A stretch of 60,886 nucleotides of DNA from an uncultured Methanobrevibacter sp. Lineage in GTDB: Archaea; Methanobacteriota; Methanobacteria; Methanobacteriales; Methanobacteriaceae. Within the stretch, counting starts at the first letter, position 1; each line of letters begins with the position of its first letter. The position numbers were made by a program, and so were the translations under genes. Of this stretch, positions 17,395 to 25,822 are shown in pieces. Under the pieces are notes generated by a model that was not told the origin of the DNA, did no database searches, and saw only the letters and a program-made list of their open reading frames with translations. The DNA lies in the NCBI GenBank assembly GCA_902774685.1, contig CACYJH010000020.1, positions 1-60,886 of the forward strand. The letters run 5' to 3'.

Positions 17395-17991
17395 ATGAAT
17401 TATTTATATAAAAGCCTACCTGAGATAAAAATTTTTTTAGATGATGATTTGTTTCTTAATAATCTAAACAATAATTTTAGATATTCTATTTCTCTGAATC
17501 CTACTTTAGAGAAAGAAATTATTAATGTTTATAATAGAGCACTGTTAAATTCTGGGAAATTAACATTAAATGTTTTTCATTTAAGCTATCTTGAAATTTT
17601 TGAGGAATTAGTGAAAACCCAAGATAATAAAGAAGATTTATTTGAATTTTCTAATTCTTTAATAAAACTTATTAATAGGTACTTTGAAAAATTAGATAGT
17701 AATCTTTTTCTTAAGTCAGAAAAAGATTTGGAAAAATTAAAAAATATATTGAAGATTTCTTTAATTCTAATGGAAGGTTCAGTAAAAGATTTAGATATTG
17801 AATTAGCTTACGAATCCTTTTTTCAGGTAGAACGTAGAATTAAAAAAGAGAAATTATATAAGGATTCTTTTGAATTTAAACATACTTATGGAGATTATGA
17901 ACTAAATATTAGTTTAAAAAATAATAATACTATTATTGAAAATTACTCTAAGGAAGTTAATACTCCTCTAGATGTTGAAGAAAGTAGTTAG
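17395..17991 (+). CDS. Hypothetical protein, first gene of nuclease trio
   Basis: 198 aa with a strong ribosome binding site (GGAGGT) before ATG 17395. Mostly helical, with Leu/Lys/Glu heptads around residues 100-150, and no membrane segment or recognisable motif. Five bases separate it from the next gene and that gene overlaps the third, so the three form one operon ending with a PD-(D/E)XK protein. Very AT-rich codons mark it as cargo within the provirus. Function unknown. Confidence 0.55.
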   Translation: MNYLYKSLPEIKIFLDDDLFLNNLNNNFRYSISLNPTLEKEIINVYNRALLNSGKLTLNVFHLSYLEIFEELVKTQDNKEDLFEFSNSLIKLINRYFEKLDSNLFLKSEKDLEKLKNILKISLILMEGSVKDLDIELAYESFFQVERRIKKEKLYKDSFEFKHTYGDYELNISLKNNNTIIENYSKEVNTPLDVEESS

Positions 17992-17996
17992 GAAGT

Positions 17997-18380
17997 ATGA
18001 AAATGTCTTTTGAAATATTGAGAATGTTTACTGAAAAGTTAGATGTCTCTACATATCATGAATTTATAGAAAAAGGGAGTAATATTGATTTGCTAGTTAA
18101 TATAAATACAACTATTGTTCCTGCAAACACGGCAGATGCAAAAAAGTTGAAAATTAATTATGAGGTTGTCTCTAAAGATTTTCCAATTTCTTTATCATGG
18201 ATAGGGGTTTGCATTTTTAGGATAGATGATGATTCCTTAAATAGTTCTAATTCGATTAATTTTTTAGAAATTCCTGAAATTAGAAGTTTTTTAGATGAAA
18301 ATATTAATCATTTGTCTTTCTTTATTAATGGTGATTTGCCAAAAAGTTCTCAAATGATGGAGAATAAAGATGCAGATTAA
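17997..18380 (+). CDS. SecB-like protein
   Basis: 127 aa; ATG 17997 or 18003 could be the start. The order of strands and the C-terminal segment (EIPEIRSFLDENINHLSFFINGDLP in outline) resemble the SecB chaperone fold: a strand-rich middle, then a Pro-led helix beginning PEIRSFL and a final helix. SecB-like proteins outside Sec export are known as chaperones in toxin-antitoxin-chaperone modules. Archaea do not use SecB for export, so such a role is the likelier one. It overlaps the nuclease gene by 11 bases. The resemblance is by eye and moderate. Confidence 0.4.
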   Translation: MKMSFEILRMFTEKLDVSTYHEFIEKGSNIDLLVNINTTIVPANTADAKKLKINYEVVSKDFPISLSWIGVCIFRIDDDSLNSSNSINFLEIPEIRSFLDENINHLSFFINGDLPKSSQMMENKDAD

Positions 18381-19047
18381 TTTTATTGAATCCCCTACAA
18401 AGGATAACCGATTTTACACTGATGAAAATTTGAAAAAGTTAGTTGATTTAACTTTAGAAAATTTTGATAATCGATTGTTTGAGGATATTTTAGCATTAAT
18501 AAGTACTGATAACTTAGTTATAGTCGATGATCTTATTAACCAATTCAAATCTGAAAATGATAATCAGTTTAAAGATATTTATTCAGAATTATATGGTATT
18601 TTGAAAAAAATTTATAAAACTAAGAATAAGGATAATTTAAGAGGTTCATTTTTAGAATTAATTATTTTTAAGATTTTAGATAAAAAATATGGGATTATTA
18701 AAAATAGATTTGATTATGGGATAAATGGATTTATTGAGATTAATGGAAAAAAAAGTAAAAAAACCATAGATGTTTTTTCATTGTGTAAATTGGAAGGATT
18801 TGTTTGTGAATGTAAAATTAAATCCAGTGGTTTTGAGAATCATGATATAGAAAATTTAAATTGGATTTACATATGTTCAAATGAAATATTAATTCCTTAT
18901 ATCATTTCATTGTCTTCAGAATCATTCCTAAATGAAAAATTATCTGAATTATACATTGATGATTTTTCTAATGCATTTGTTAATGGCCAATATATTAAAA
19001 TAGTTTCAATAGATAATTTTGGGGATGTTTTTAGGGGATTATCTTAA
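18370..19047 (+). CDS. PD-(D/E)XK nuclease-like protein
   Basis: 225 aa. N-terminal helices, then a restriction-endonuclease core: a helix with Glu (RGSFLELIIFKIL), D134 in KTIDVFS, and E147-C-K149 in GFVCECKIKSSGF. This matches the PD-(D/E)XK catalytic order and resembles the nucleases at 2371 and 22073 in the use of ExK. It is the last gene of the trio; a T-rich stretch follows. It probably cleaves nucleic acid as the effector of this cargo operon (inference). Confidence 0.55.
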   Translation: MQINFIESPTKDNRFYTDENLKKLVDLTLENFDNRLFEDILALISTDNLVIVDDLINQFKSENDNQFKDIYSELYGILKKIYKTKNKDNLRGSFLELIIFKILDKKYGIIKNRFDYGINGFIEINGKKSKKTIDVFSLCKLEGFVCECKIKSSGFENHDIENLNWIYICSNEILIPYIISLSSESFLNEKLSELYIDDFSNAFVNGQYIKIVSIDNFGDVFRGLS

Positions 19048-19150
19048 TCTTTTTCTATTCTTAAATTTTTATTTTTTATCATTTTTTTCTTTCCTTTTCC
19101 GCTCTTTTTTAATCTTTTTTCTATTTTTTCTATTTAAACTAAATCACCAT

Positions 19151-19190
19151 CTTTATATATTGCCAAAACCATAATATTTATATAATTGTA
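19151..19190 (+). promoter_or_regulatory. Promoter with two TATA-like boxes
   Basis: CTTTATATAT at 19151-19160 and ATATTTATATAATT around 19174-19186 lie 50-85 bases before the ImmA/IrrE gene. These are the clearest archaeal TATA boxes in the cargo block and suggest that the gene pair has its own promoter. Confidence 0.5.
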
Positions 19191-19236
19191 AAACATTAAA
19201 TGTTATACTATTTTTTTTAATTTTTGAGGGATGCAT

Positions 19237-20442
19237 ATGAGTACTGAAATACTTAATGTCAATACAAAATGGCTTAAATGGGCTAGAACATCAGTTAAAT
19301 ATGAAAAAGATGATGTCGCTAGTAAATTAAATGTCACTCCTGAAAAAATTACAGAATGGGAAGAAACAGGTAAATTAACTCCTAATGAATTAATGGCTTT
19401 ATCTGATATTTATGAAGTTTCCCCTTATACTTTTTTTGATGGTAATGATCCAGTTTATGATGATGAAATACTTGATTTCAGGACAGTCAACAGTAAAAAA
19501 ATTAGTCTCACTCCTGCAATAATGTTTGAATTAAGACGAGCAAAAGAAAATAGAGATACATTACTTAATTTTGAAGATGATTTTGATGATTTTGAATTTC
19601 CGTTATTTTCTTTAAATACTGTTGATTCTGATAATCCAATTATTGTTGCCAGAACTATCAGAAATCTTTTAAAAATAAGCAGAGCTAATTCACATAGAAA
19701 ATTAGATTATTGGATTAATTTAATTGAGTCTTTAGGGGTTTTAGTTTTTGAGTTTTATAATATTGAACCAGAGCAATTAAGAGGTTATGCTTTATATTAT
19801 GATAAATTACCTATTATTGGAATTAATCATAAGGAATCCAACAATGCTAAAAAATTTACTTTATTTCATGAATTAGCTCATTTAATCATTAAAAAAGAGG
19901 GTATAAGCAATATAAATGAATATTCTTTTATTAATAATGATGAAGCATATTGTAATAAAGTAGCTGCTGAAGTATTATTACCTAATGATTTATTTCAAAA
20001 GTATATAGGGGTTAACCCTTCTTTTAAAAAGTTTAAAACAGAAGATATAAAAAGGTTATCTCAAATATTTTATGTTAGTAAACAAGTTATAGTTAGGAGG
20101 GCATTAGATTTGGGATTTATTACGTCTAATGATTATAATAATAGGATAAGCGAATTTAATGAATATATTAACCCTCCTAAAGAAAATAATTCAAATAAAA
20201 GGGTTAATAACAAATCACAATCTAAAGATAATAAACCAAAAGATTTAGATAAAGGACTTCATAATAAAGCAAAAATGGCTTTAAGAAAAAATGGAAATTA
20301 CTTTACATGTTTATTAATTAAAGCATATGAAGAAGAATTAATAACAGATGTTGATATGGCATTGGAATTAAAAGTTTCTCTTGAAGTAATGTCTAAGATT
20401 TTAAGTATAATAGATGAGGAGGATTTATATGTATTCTCCTAA
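19237..20442 (+). CDS. XRE-type HTH plus ImmA/IrrE metallopeptidase
   Basis: 401 aa from ATG 19237 (GAGGG at 19226-19230 fits it better than the ATG at 19231). The N-terminal 60 residues are a helix-turn-helix of the XRE kind (VASKLNVTPEKITEWEETGKL). The middle has H211-ELA-H215, the zinc-protease motif of the ImmA/IrrE family, which degrades repressors or antitoxin-like partners. It overlaps the DUF4411 PIN gene by 14 bases, a pairing common in bacterial and archaeal genomes and regarded as a toxin-antitoxin arrangement. It probably represses its own operon. Confidence 0.8.
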   Translation: MSTEILNVNTKWLKWARTSVKYEKDDVASKLNVTPEKITEWEETGKLTPNELMALSDIYEVSPYTFFDGNDPVYDDEILDFRTVNSKKISLTPAIMFELRRAKENRDTLLNFEDDFDDFEFPLFSLNTVDSDNPIIVARTIRNLLKISRANSHRKLDYWINLIESLGVLVFEFYNIEPEQLRGYALYYDKLPIIGINHKESNNAKKFTLFHELAHLIIKKEGISNINEYSFINNDEAYCNKVAAEVLLPNDLFQKYIGVNPSFKKFKTEDIKRLSQIFYVSKQVIVRRALDLGFITSNDYNNRISEFNEYINPPKENNSNKRVNNKSQSKDNKPKDLDKGLHNKAKMALRKNGNYFTCLLIKAYEEELITDVDMALELKVSLEVMSKILSIIDEEDLYVFS

Positions 20443-20998
20443 GTATTTAGTAGACACCAATGTAATTTTAGCTAGAGCTAATTATAGAAACTATGATGAA
20501 ATAGTTTTTCCAATATACTGGAAAAATTTTGATAAATTAGTTAATAATGGAATAATAATATCAACTACGAGTGTTAGTAAAGAAATAAAAGATTTGGTTA
20601 AAAGACAAGAAGTGGATGATCAAATATTAACATGGGCCAATAATAATTCACATATGTTTAAGTTTCCAATGGATGAAAAATATACTGATGAAACAAAAAA
20701 TATTAAAAACAAATTACCTGGTTGGTATCGTCGGAATAGGAAAAAAGCAGATTGGGATTTGGTTGTTTTTGCTAAAGCATATAATTTAATTTTAGTTACA
20801 CAAGAAACACCAAATTTTACTAAGAAAAAACAGAAGGAATATAAAATTCCTACAGCATGTAAGAAATTAGGAGCTTATTGTCGTTGTGGAATAGAAGTTA
20901 CTTCTAATATTGATCCAACTCAAACATCTTTTCAATGTATTAATTTTGTTGAGTTGGCTAGAAGGGAAAAATTAAATAGGATTGAATTTGATATGTAA
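20429..20998 (+). CDS. DUF4411 PIN-domain toxin
   Basis: 189 aa from ATG 20429, chosen because GAGGAGG lies at 20416-20422. The PIN fold is visible from the N-terminal strand YLVDTNVIL with D9, a middle acidic segment, and WDLVVFAKA followed by ILVTQETP. The KIPTACKKLG ending is typical of DUF4411. PIN proteins are metal-dependent RNases; with the upstream HTH-ImmA gene this makes a toxin-antitoxin pair. A terminator-like double hairpin follows at 21086-21149. Confidence 0.8.
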   Translation: MYSPKYLVDTNVILARANYRNYDEIVFPIYWKNFDKLVNNGIIISTTSVSKEIKDLVKRQEVDDQILTWANNNSHMFKFPMDEKYTDETKNIKNKLPGWYRRNRKKADWDLVVFAKAYNLILVTQETPNFTKKKQKEYKIPTACKKLGAYCRCGIEVTSNIDPTQTSFQCINFVELARREKLNRIEFDM

Positions 20999-21085
20999 TG
21001 TATCACCATTACTTTTCTTTTGCTCTTTCTAAATCCTTTTATACTATTTTTCTTATTAAATATTATTATCAAGATGTAAATCTTC

Positions 21086-21149
21086 ACCACATTTGTGGTA
21101 AATGATTGGCCAGCTTGTGACAATGTTGTCATGGGTTGGCCTTTTTTTT
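21086..21149 (+). terminator. Bacterial-style intrinsic terminator
   Basis: A first hairpin pairs ACCACA (21086-21091) with TGTGGT (21094-21099). A second has an outer stem GGCCA/TGGCC (21108-21112 with 21137-21141) and an inner stem TGACAA/TTGTCA (21118-21123 with 21126-21131). Eight T residues follow at once (21142-21149). This form is usual in bacteria and unusual beside archaeal genes. Confidence 0.65.
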
Positions 21150-21246
21150 ATTTTAGGCTAATTTTAGACAAAACTATTTTTTTTAATTTTTAGTAAACAA
21201 AGATTAATCCATACTCTATTTCTTATTTTGACTGTTTTCCTTTTGG

Positions 21247-21276
21247 TTTCTAATTTTCCACTATGTATAGTGAAGA
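21247..21276 (+). repeat. 30-bp repeat element, copy 2
   Basis: Identical over 30 bp to 7042-7071, including the CACTAT-GT-ATAGTG palindrome. It stands 81 bases before the prohead protease gene, in the same orientation as the other copies. Confidence 0.75.
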
Positions 21277-21357
21277 TACTATTTTAAGTATTATCTTCAG
21301 ATTATTTTTTTCACCAAAAAAAGAATTATAAATTAAAATTTGTAGGAAAAAGACTCA

Positions 21358-21843
21358 GTGGGGAGTGTAGATACTATCATCAACATAATCGAGGAAACCA
21401 GGGACTACATCATAGTCACATTGCCAATATTCATACCAGAAGTTAGGGATTGTGAGTATGATCAAGGCGAAAAGCCCTTGACTGCAGAACAGATAAGAAA
21501 ATTTGCAGAGGAATACCTGGACTGGAAGATAGTTGACCTGGAACATGAATTCCTTTACAACGGCCAAGTAATAGGAACATTAATGGAATCACATATTACA
21601 ACAAGGCCACAGATTGTAAAGTTCATAGACGGCACTCCACGGGAATATCCTACCGGCACATGGTTTGTTACATTGAAAATTACAGACCAAGAAGTGATTC
21701 AAGGAATAAAGGATGGACACTACACCGGAGGAAGCGCAACCACTATCGAACGGGATGACGCTGAAAAACTAAGGAAAATCCTGAACACTCATGTACCAGC
21801 ATCAACCAAATCCAAGATAAAAAGGATAAAATGTTTTCTTTAA
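21358..21843 (+). CDS. XkdF-like prohead protease (possibly N-truncated)
   Basis: 161 aa from GTG 21358. The core resembles the XkdF family of phage serine proteases (Peptidase_S78_2): a middle SHITTRP segment, then DGTPREYPTGTWFVTLKI and VIQGIKDGHYTGGS. These proteins mature the capsid. No good ribosome binding site precedes the GTG and an in-frame TAG lies just upstream, so the N-terminus may have been lost. It is the last viral gene: scaffold, major capsid and tail genes expected downstream are missing, so the provirus is truncated here. Confidence 0.7.
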   Translation: MGSVDTIINIIEETRDYIIVTLPIFIPEVRDCEYDQGEKPLTAEQIRKFAEEYLDWKIVDLEHEFLYNGQVIGTLMESHITTRPQIVKFIDGTPREYPTGTWFVTLKITDQEVIQGIKDGHYTGGSATTIERDDAEKLRKILNTHVPASTKSKIKRIKCFL

Positions 21844-22072
21844 TAATAATTATAATTAATTGCCATTATCCAGCATTATTTTTACTATTTTTCGCATATT
21901 AATTATTTTTCAAATGCTCTTACATAAAAATAGTATATTTAATTAATGAATAAATATAATTATTAATTATTCATATAAATTAGTTTTGGTTCTCATTTTA
22001 AATCAAAATTTAACATAGTAAGTTAAAGTTTTTAGTTCATTTGATGAAAAATTATTTAGTTTAGAGGTAAGA

Positions 22073-25000
22073 ATGTTAAATATTAATCGTAATGAAAGAT
22101 GTTATTGTGGGAGTGGAAAAAAATATAAAAATTGTTGTTTTATAAGAGATAATTACAATAATAATCTCCCCCAAGATGCTTTAGACAAACTAAAGAGTGA
22201 ATTTTTGAAATATAATCAAAGTGATTTATTAAAAAAGATTTCAGCATTACAGTTATGTTCTGAGAATCATTCACAGTACATTCGTTTAGAGACTGCATCG
22301 AGGATTGCAAGTTCTTGTAATGGCAATGAATCTAAAGAAATATCAATTAATCAATTGAAAAATTTATTTTTAAAATATCTTCCTTATGGGGGACCAATAG
22401 GAATTCAAGAAGATCCCATAAATTATTTGTTTACTTATAATATCCAGTTCGATGGAGGAAATTATGTTACTTTTTCTGGGCGTTGTTCTTCAGAAAGTTT
22501 TATTTTACAAAATATTTTAAATGTAATATTCTTTGAAGAAGAATTTTCAGATGATTTTAAAAATTTTATTAGAATAATCTCTTTAGCAATATTAAAGTTA
22601 TCAGATGAAATTGCTTCAGCGAATAATATTTCAAGATATGAAATTTCTGAAGATAGATGGCATAAAGATGTTGTTTTTCCTAAAGAGGAAAAATTGAATG
22701 TTCTTAAGAATAGTGTATCTTTTTCTAAAGATAAAATTAATCAAATATATAAGACTTATGGTTTAGATTTTAGAATTCTAGATTTCTTTTGTTTGGATTT
22801 TAATGAAAGTTCATTTGAAAATATAAATGTTGACTTAAATCCTTTATTTGTAAAACCTATTATAAAAATTGATGATTATTATATTGTATCTATTCCTTCT
22901 GCATTAGTATATTCTTTGAAATATTTAATTTTATCATCTTTAGATACATATAATTATAAAGAATTGTTTATAGAAAAATATCAATCTTATTCATTATATA
23001 AAATTGAAAAATCTTTTAAAAAATTCTTATTCAAAGATTATGAGTATGAATTTCCAAATATATCGCCTAATTTACCAATTGGGGAAAAACTATTTTATTT
23101 TGACACTGATAAGTTAGCCTATGTAATTTTAGTCAATGATTCATTAGAAAACTATGAACAAAACCATCCATTTAGTTTTAGAAGCTATAAATCAGATTAT
23201 TTGAGTGATAGAATATGTTTAATAGAAAATGATTTATTAGAATTAAATGGCATAAATGAGGTTTTTGTATTAATAATTGTTAGTAGTTGTGGCAATTTAA
23301 ATGATTTTTATATTAAAAAACTTCCTCACGATACTATTTTTTTAACTTTAGAATTAGAAGAGTTATGTTTATTAGCAAGCAGTGATGATTATGATGATTT
23401 AACTTTATGGAAATTTGCAAAATTATTAAAAGATTATAAGTTTTCACAGTCAAATTCTTTTTTAGACCTATTTTCACTTTATGAATCAAGGAATAATTCA
23501 TTTTATTTATCTGATGATGGGAAATTTGATTTTCATTTTTTGACAACTGATTTAAATAAAAAGTTTAAGATTAAAACAATATGTAATCTAGATAGACATT
23601 GTGAAGTATTTAATTCAACATTTGTACCAGTGTATAGAGAAAATATGGATGAAGATATTTATATTTCAGAGAATAATTTTTATCATTTGGTTAAAAATTA
23701 TTCTATTCCTATTTGGGTTTTACCAAAAAGAGTTGATTATTATTATGGAGATAAAGTATCAAATATTCTCATAGTATTTATCAAAGCCATATCTTACTGG
23801 TTAAATCAATTTTCAGCCGATTTAAATCAGGATTTAAGAGTTTTAAATTTGAAATCAATTAATATTATTATTAATTTGGAAGATATTCCAAAAAATTTTG
23901 ATAGAGAGGAGATGATAATTGATTGTGAAAGTTTATTTAATTATCAATTTGAAAAAAATAATATTAACATAATTTTATCAAATGAGATTTTAAAGTTATA
24001 TGCTAATGAAAATAATGAATTAGATAGATTTTTAATGAAAAATATTTTAAGAGTATTCGGATTATTTTTAGAAGAAAACGGTTTTAAAAATACTTTATCT
24101 GATAAAAGATGTAAATTAATATTAAATAAATATGCTCCTTTAGGTCTAAAGAAAAATATTTTGCTATTTGAAGAAAATTTTTTAATGGGTGATCTCCCAC
24201 TTTATAGGGGCTTGCAAGAGCATGATGTTCAATGCGTATATGATAATTTGGGTGAAAATTTTATTGAAGAGTATGGATATGAAATATTATCAAAAGAAGA
24301 AACACGGAATTTATCTCATGAGATTGTAGATTACTATTTAGCTTGTATAAGAAGTTTTATATCTAATTTTAGTTGGGTTTCTTTAATAACAAAATTAATT
24401 CTAAATTATGAATCTTTGTTATTAGAAAGACAATTGAATGATATTAAATTGTATCCTTATTTAAAATGTTATTCAGATTTAGAAAATTTTATTTTATCAA
24501 AAAATCAAGAAAATTATGAGTTAAATAGGACTGCAGTTCCATTAAGACTTCTTATTGAAATTATTGCTGCTGAGCAAGATAATTTTGGAATTAAAGAAAT
24601 TAGTTATGATGAATTAGATAAGTTGATGGCACTATCATTTAATCTTATCCAATGGTCATTTTATAGCGACTTTGTTGATTCTGATTATGTGGATGTAAAT
24701 TTTCAAATTTTAAAATCCGGCAGAATTGGTGTTAAAAGTAACATCTCTGATTTTAATGATTTATTTTTATTTTCTAGAACTTTAGAATTAATTGATAATA
24801 GCAGGTATCATTTTAGAATAACTGATAAAAGCATAGTTGATGAAGATGAAATTAATTTGAATTCTGTATTTAATGAAGAATTTGGATTAAGTTTCATTGA
24901 TTTTGTAGATTTTATATCTGAATTGGTAAATTTTGGGTTGAAACAAAATAAAAATCTTGTTAAAATTTATAAAAAAGATTTGATTAAATTTTTATCAGAG

Positions 25001-25768
25001 GGGTTAAGTTGGGAAAATGAAAAATCAGAAAGGGTGATTGATGTTTTTTCTCTTAAAAATAGAGATGCTTGGGAAAAGCCACCTATTGGGTTTAATAAAG
25101 AGGATATTATGCCATGGCATAATAAAAGAAGATTATCTTATTTATTAAAACCGTTAATTATTGAAAAAAATGATTCTAATTCCATTTATTATGGAGTAAA
25201 AAATATAAAATCCACATATGACTATTTAATTTATTTAATGATATATGGTTTATATAAGGTTGATGAAAATTCATCTTCTGCATTAAAGAGTTTTATAGGA
25301 AGAATGCAAAATATGCGAGGTGAAGAATTTAATAAAAATGTTTCAATTTGGATAAAAGATAATACTCCATTGGTAGTTTATGAAAATGTCCCAATTAAAG
25401 ATGAGGATAAAGATTATGGGGATGTGGATGTTTTAGCCATAGATTTTGATAGAAAGAAAATTTTTTCTATTGAATGCAAGTCTTTGTATTATGTTAGCAA
25501 TCCTCGTGATATTTTAAATGAAGTTGAAAGATTTATTGGTGGTGATAACTCTTGGATGGAAAAGCATAGAAATAGAGAAAAATACTTAAAAAATAATTTA
25601 AATGATTTAGAAAAGAAATTAAATCTATGTTTAACTGATTTTAATATTTTTTCCTTTTTCATTGTACCGCATGAAATTCCCTCTCCATATATTTTAAAAT
25701 TACCAATTGAGATTGTCACATTTTCTGATTTAAAAAAGAATTGGAGAGAATTATTCAATATAAATTAA
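22073..25768 (+). CDS. SEC-C zinc motif plus PD-(D/E)XK nuclease giant protein
   Basis: 1231 aa behind a GAGGTAAG ribosome binding site. Residues 10-22 form a SEC-C zinc motif (C10-Y-C12-GSG, ending C21-C22). A thousand residues without recognised domains follow. Near the C-terminus are GEEF, DVDVLAIDF with D1117 and D1119, and SIECKSL with E1134 and K1136, giving the PD-(D/E)XK active-site order. The next gene, 54 bases on, carries a HEPN RxxxxH motif. The pair mirrors the nuclease plus HEPN pair at 860-4419. Extremely AT-rich codons. Likely a defence effector; the exact system is not recognised. Confidence 0.6.
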   Translation: MLNINRNERCYCGSGKKYKNCCFIRDNYNNNLPQDALDKLKSEFLKYNQSDLLKKISALQLCSENHSQYIRLETASRIASSCNGNESKEISINQLKNLFLKYLPYGGPIGIQEDPINYLFTYNIQFDGGNYVTFSGRCSSESFILQNILNVIFFEEEFSDDFKNFIRIISLAILKLSDEIASANNISRYEISEDRWHKDVVFPKEEKLNVLKNSVSFSKDKINQIYKTYGLDFRILDFFCLDFNESSFENINVDLNPLFVKPIIKIDDYYIVSIPSALVYSLKYLILSSLDTYNYKELFIEKYQSYSLYKIEKSFKKFLFKDYEYEFPNISPNLPIGEKLFYFDTDKLAYVILVNDSLENYEQNHPFSFRSYKSDYLSDRICLIENDLLELNGINEVFVLIIVSSCGNLNDFYIKKLPHDTIFLTLELEELCLLASSDDYDDLTLWKFAKLLKDYKFSQSNSFLDLFSLYESRNNSFYLSDDGKFDFHFLTTDLNKKFKIKTICNLDRHCEVFNSTFVPVYRENMDEDIYISENNFYHLVKNYSIPIWVLPKRVDYYYGDKVSNILIVFIKAISYWLNQFSADLNQDLRVLNLKSINIIINLEDIPKNFDREEMIIDCESLFNYQFEKNNINIILSNEILKLYANENNELDRFLMKNILRVFGLFLEENGFKNTLSDKRCKLILNKYAPLGLKKNILLFEENFLMGDLPLYRGLQEHDVQCVYDNLGENFIEEYGYEILSKEETRNLSHEIVDYYLACIRSFISNFSWVSLITKLILNYESLLLERQLNDIKLYPYLKCYSDLENFILSKNQENYELNRTAVPLRLLIEIIAAEQDNFGIKEISYDELDKLMALSFNLIQWSFYSDFVDSDYVDVNFQILKSGRIGVKSNISDFNDLFLFSRTLELIDNSRYHFRITDKSIVDEDEINLNSVFNEEFGLSFIDFVDFISELVNFGLKQNKNLVKIYKKDLIKFLSEGLSWENEKSERVIDVFSLKNRDAWEKPPIGFNKEDIMPWHNKRRLSYLLKPLIIEKNDSNSIYYGVKNIKSTYDYLIYLMIYGLYKVDENSSSALKSFIGRMQNMRGEEFNKNVSIWIKDNTPLVVYENVPIKDEDKDYGDVDVLAIDFDRKKIFSIECKSLYYVSNPRDILNEVERFIGGDNSWMEKHRNREKYLKNNLNDLEKKLNLCLTDFNIFSFFIVPHEIPSPYILKLPIEIVTFSDLKKNWRELFNIN

Positions 25769-25822
25769 TTTAATATTTTAAGTTATTTTTTTTTCAAAAC
25801 TACATGAAATGTGAGGTATAAC

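Larger units (their letters stand above)
20999..21357. other. Gap with terminator and 30-bp repeat
   Basis: No gene. It contains the strong double hairpin plus T run (21086-21149) and the second exact copy of the 30-bp element (21247-21276), then 81 bases leading into the protease gene. Confidence 0.6.
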
